Assembly: GCA_030142905.1 (NCBI GenBank)
Contig: JASJOG010000557.1
Location: forward strand, 50,955-114,954
DNA from: Heliopora coerulea
Lineage: Eukaryota > Cnidaria > Anthozoa > Scleralcyonacea > Helioporidae
Length of the DNA stretch: 64,000 nucleotides
Direction: 5' to 3'
Shown here piece by piece: positions 63,884-64,000 of this stretch (positions are counted from its first letter, which is position 1; each line of letters starts with the position of its first letter). Below the pieces are notes generated by a model. That model did not search any database. It had not been told where the DNA came from and worked only from the letters and a program-made list of their open reading frames with translations. The translations under genes and the position numbers were made by a program.

Positions 63884-63990
63884 GTCAAATTTGACGAGAA
63901 GGACGTTGAGAGTTTGAATTTGTATAGAACAGTGTCGAAAAGAAAAGCTGATGAACCTGAAAGCAGCAGTGAAGATTCAGATGCTGAGGT
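63884..63990 (+). CDS. Possible exon at the right edge, acidic protein
   Basis: After 'ttaaaaaatccag' the frame reads VKFDEKDVESLNLYRTVSKR then KADEPESSSEDSDAE, ending at GAG|GTTGGT or an in-frame TAA shortly after. The coding style is convincing, but no ATG is in frame. Some 50 bp upstream is TTTTGGCGCGC beside CCCCGCCCC, which looks like an E2F site with a GC box, so a promoter may be close. Identity unknown. Confidence 0.3.
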
Positions 63991-64000
63991 TGGTTAACTG

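Noticed and set aside
1..64000. CRISPR arrays, bacterial operons or rRNA genes
   Set aside because: None seen; the spliced exons and the element types are those of an animal genome.

Overview
The window looks like host genomic DNA of an anthozoan cnidarian, most likely a stony coral. It is AT-rich and gene-sparse, with short spliced exons separated by long introns full of transposons. The animal exons recognised are the 5' exons of ribonucleotide reductase large subunit (RRM1), a RING-H2 exon and a nuclear-receptor ligand-binding domain. The repeats include Penelope-like, BEL/Pao, Ty3/Gypsy, LINE, hAT and pogo-type elements, and a dispersed repeat family (core TGGCGTTAGCC) that I recall from coral introns. 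The coral assignment is an inference from these features.

Layout. 0-9 kb: repeats only, with a 1.65-kb foldback structure (3.9-5.5 kb) and a decayed Ty3/Gypsy pol plus LTR on the minus strand (6.6-9.1 kb). 9-16 kb: coral-type repeats, tRNA-like SINE fragments and two hAT derivatives with exact 8-bp target duplications. 16.5-21.5 kb: host exons on the minus strand (a RING-H2 exon and three short phase-compatible exons of an unrecognised gene) set among purine-rich and CAAT repeats. 21.6-24.6 kb: a LINE. 25.7-26.2 kb: two candidate signal-anchor exons. 27.9-38.0 kb: a nearly full-length BEL/Pao retrotransposon. An intact 2.76-kb hAT transposon sits in its 5' LTR and a tRNA-derived SINE interrupts its pol gene. 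38.6-42.0 kb: a hAT MITE and a Penelope-like element with a GIY-YIG nuclease. 42.4-43.1 kb: RRM1 exons 1 and 2, minus strand. 43.3-44.1 kb: a pogo/Tigger-type MITE.

45.6-54.45 kb: a decayed Polinton/adintovirus-like element. It carries a retroviral-type integrase, an A32/FtsK-like packaging ATPase, a double-jelly-roll-type major capsid protein, a probable second capsid protein, a LamG-like protein, a coiled-coil membrane protein and further unrecognised proteins. I see no DNA polymerase B, protease or terminal repeats. Most genes are broken by small frameshifts. Copies of a GC-rich palindrome (GAGCGCAGCGAGCGC type) are scattered through this AT-rich element, at gene junctions and also inside reading frames, where they encode Ser-Glu-Arg linkers. 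This is the most unusual structure in the window.

54.7-56.1 kb: a second LINE. 57.3-60.1 kb: six very short minus-strand exons with mutually consistent splice phases, from a host gene I do not recognise. 61.1-62.8 kb: two plus-strand exons giving a nuclear-receptor hinge and ligand-binding domain; its DNA-binding domain was not found. A possible further exon lies at the right edge.

The host genes do not form an operon or pathway. The layout shows sparse animal genes with introns heavily colonised by mobile elements, several nested in one another.
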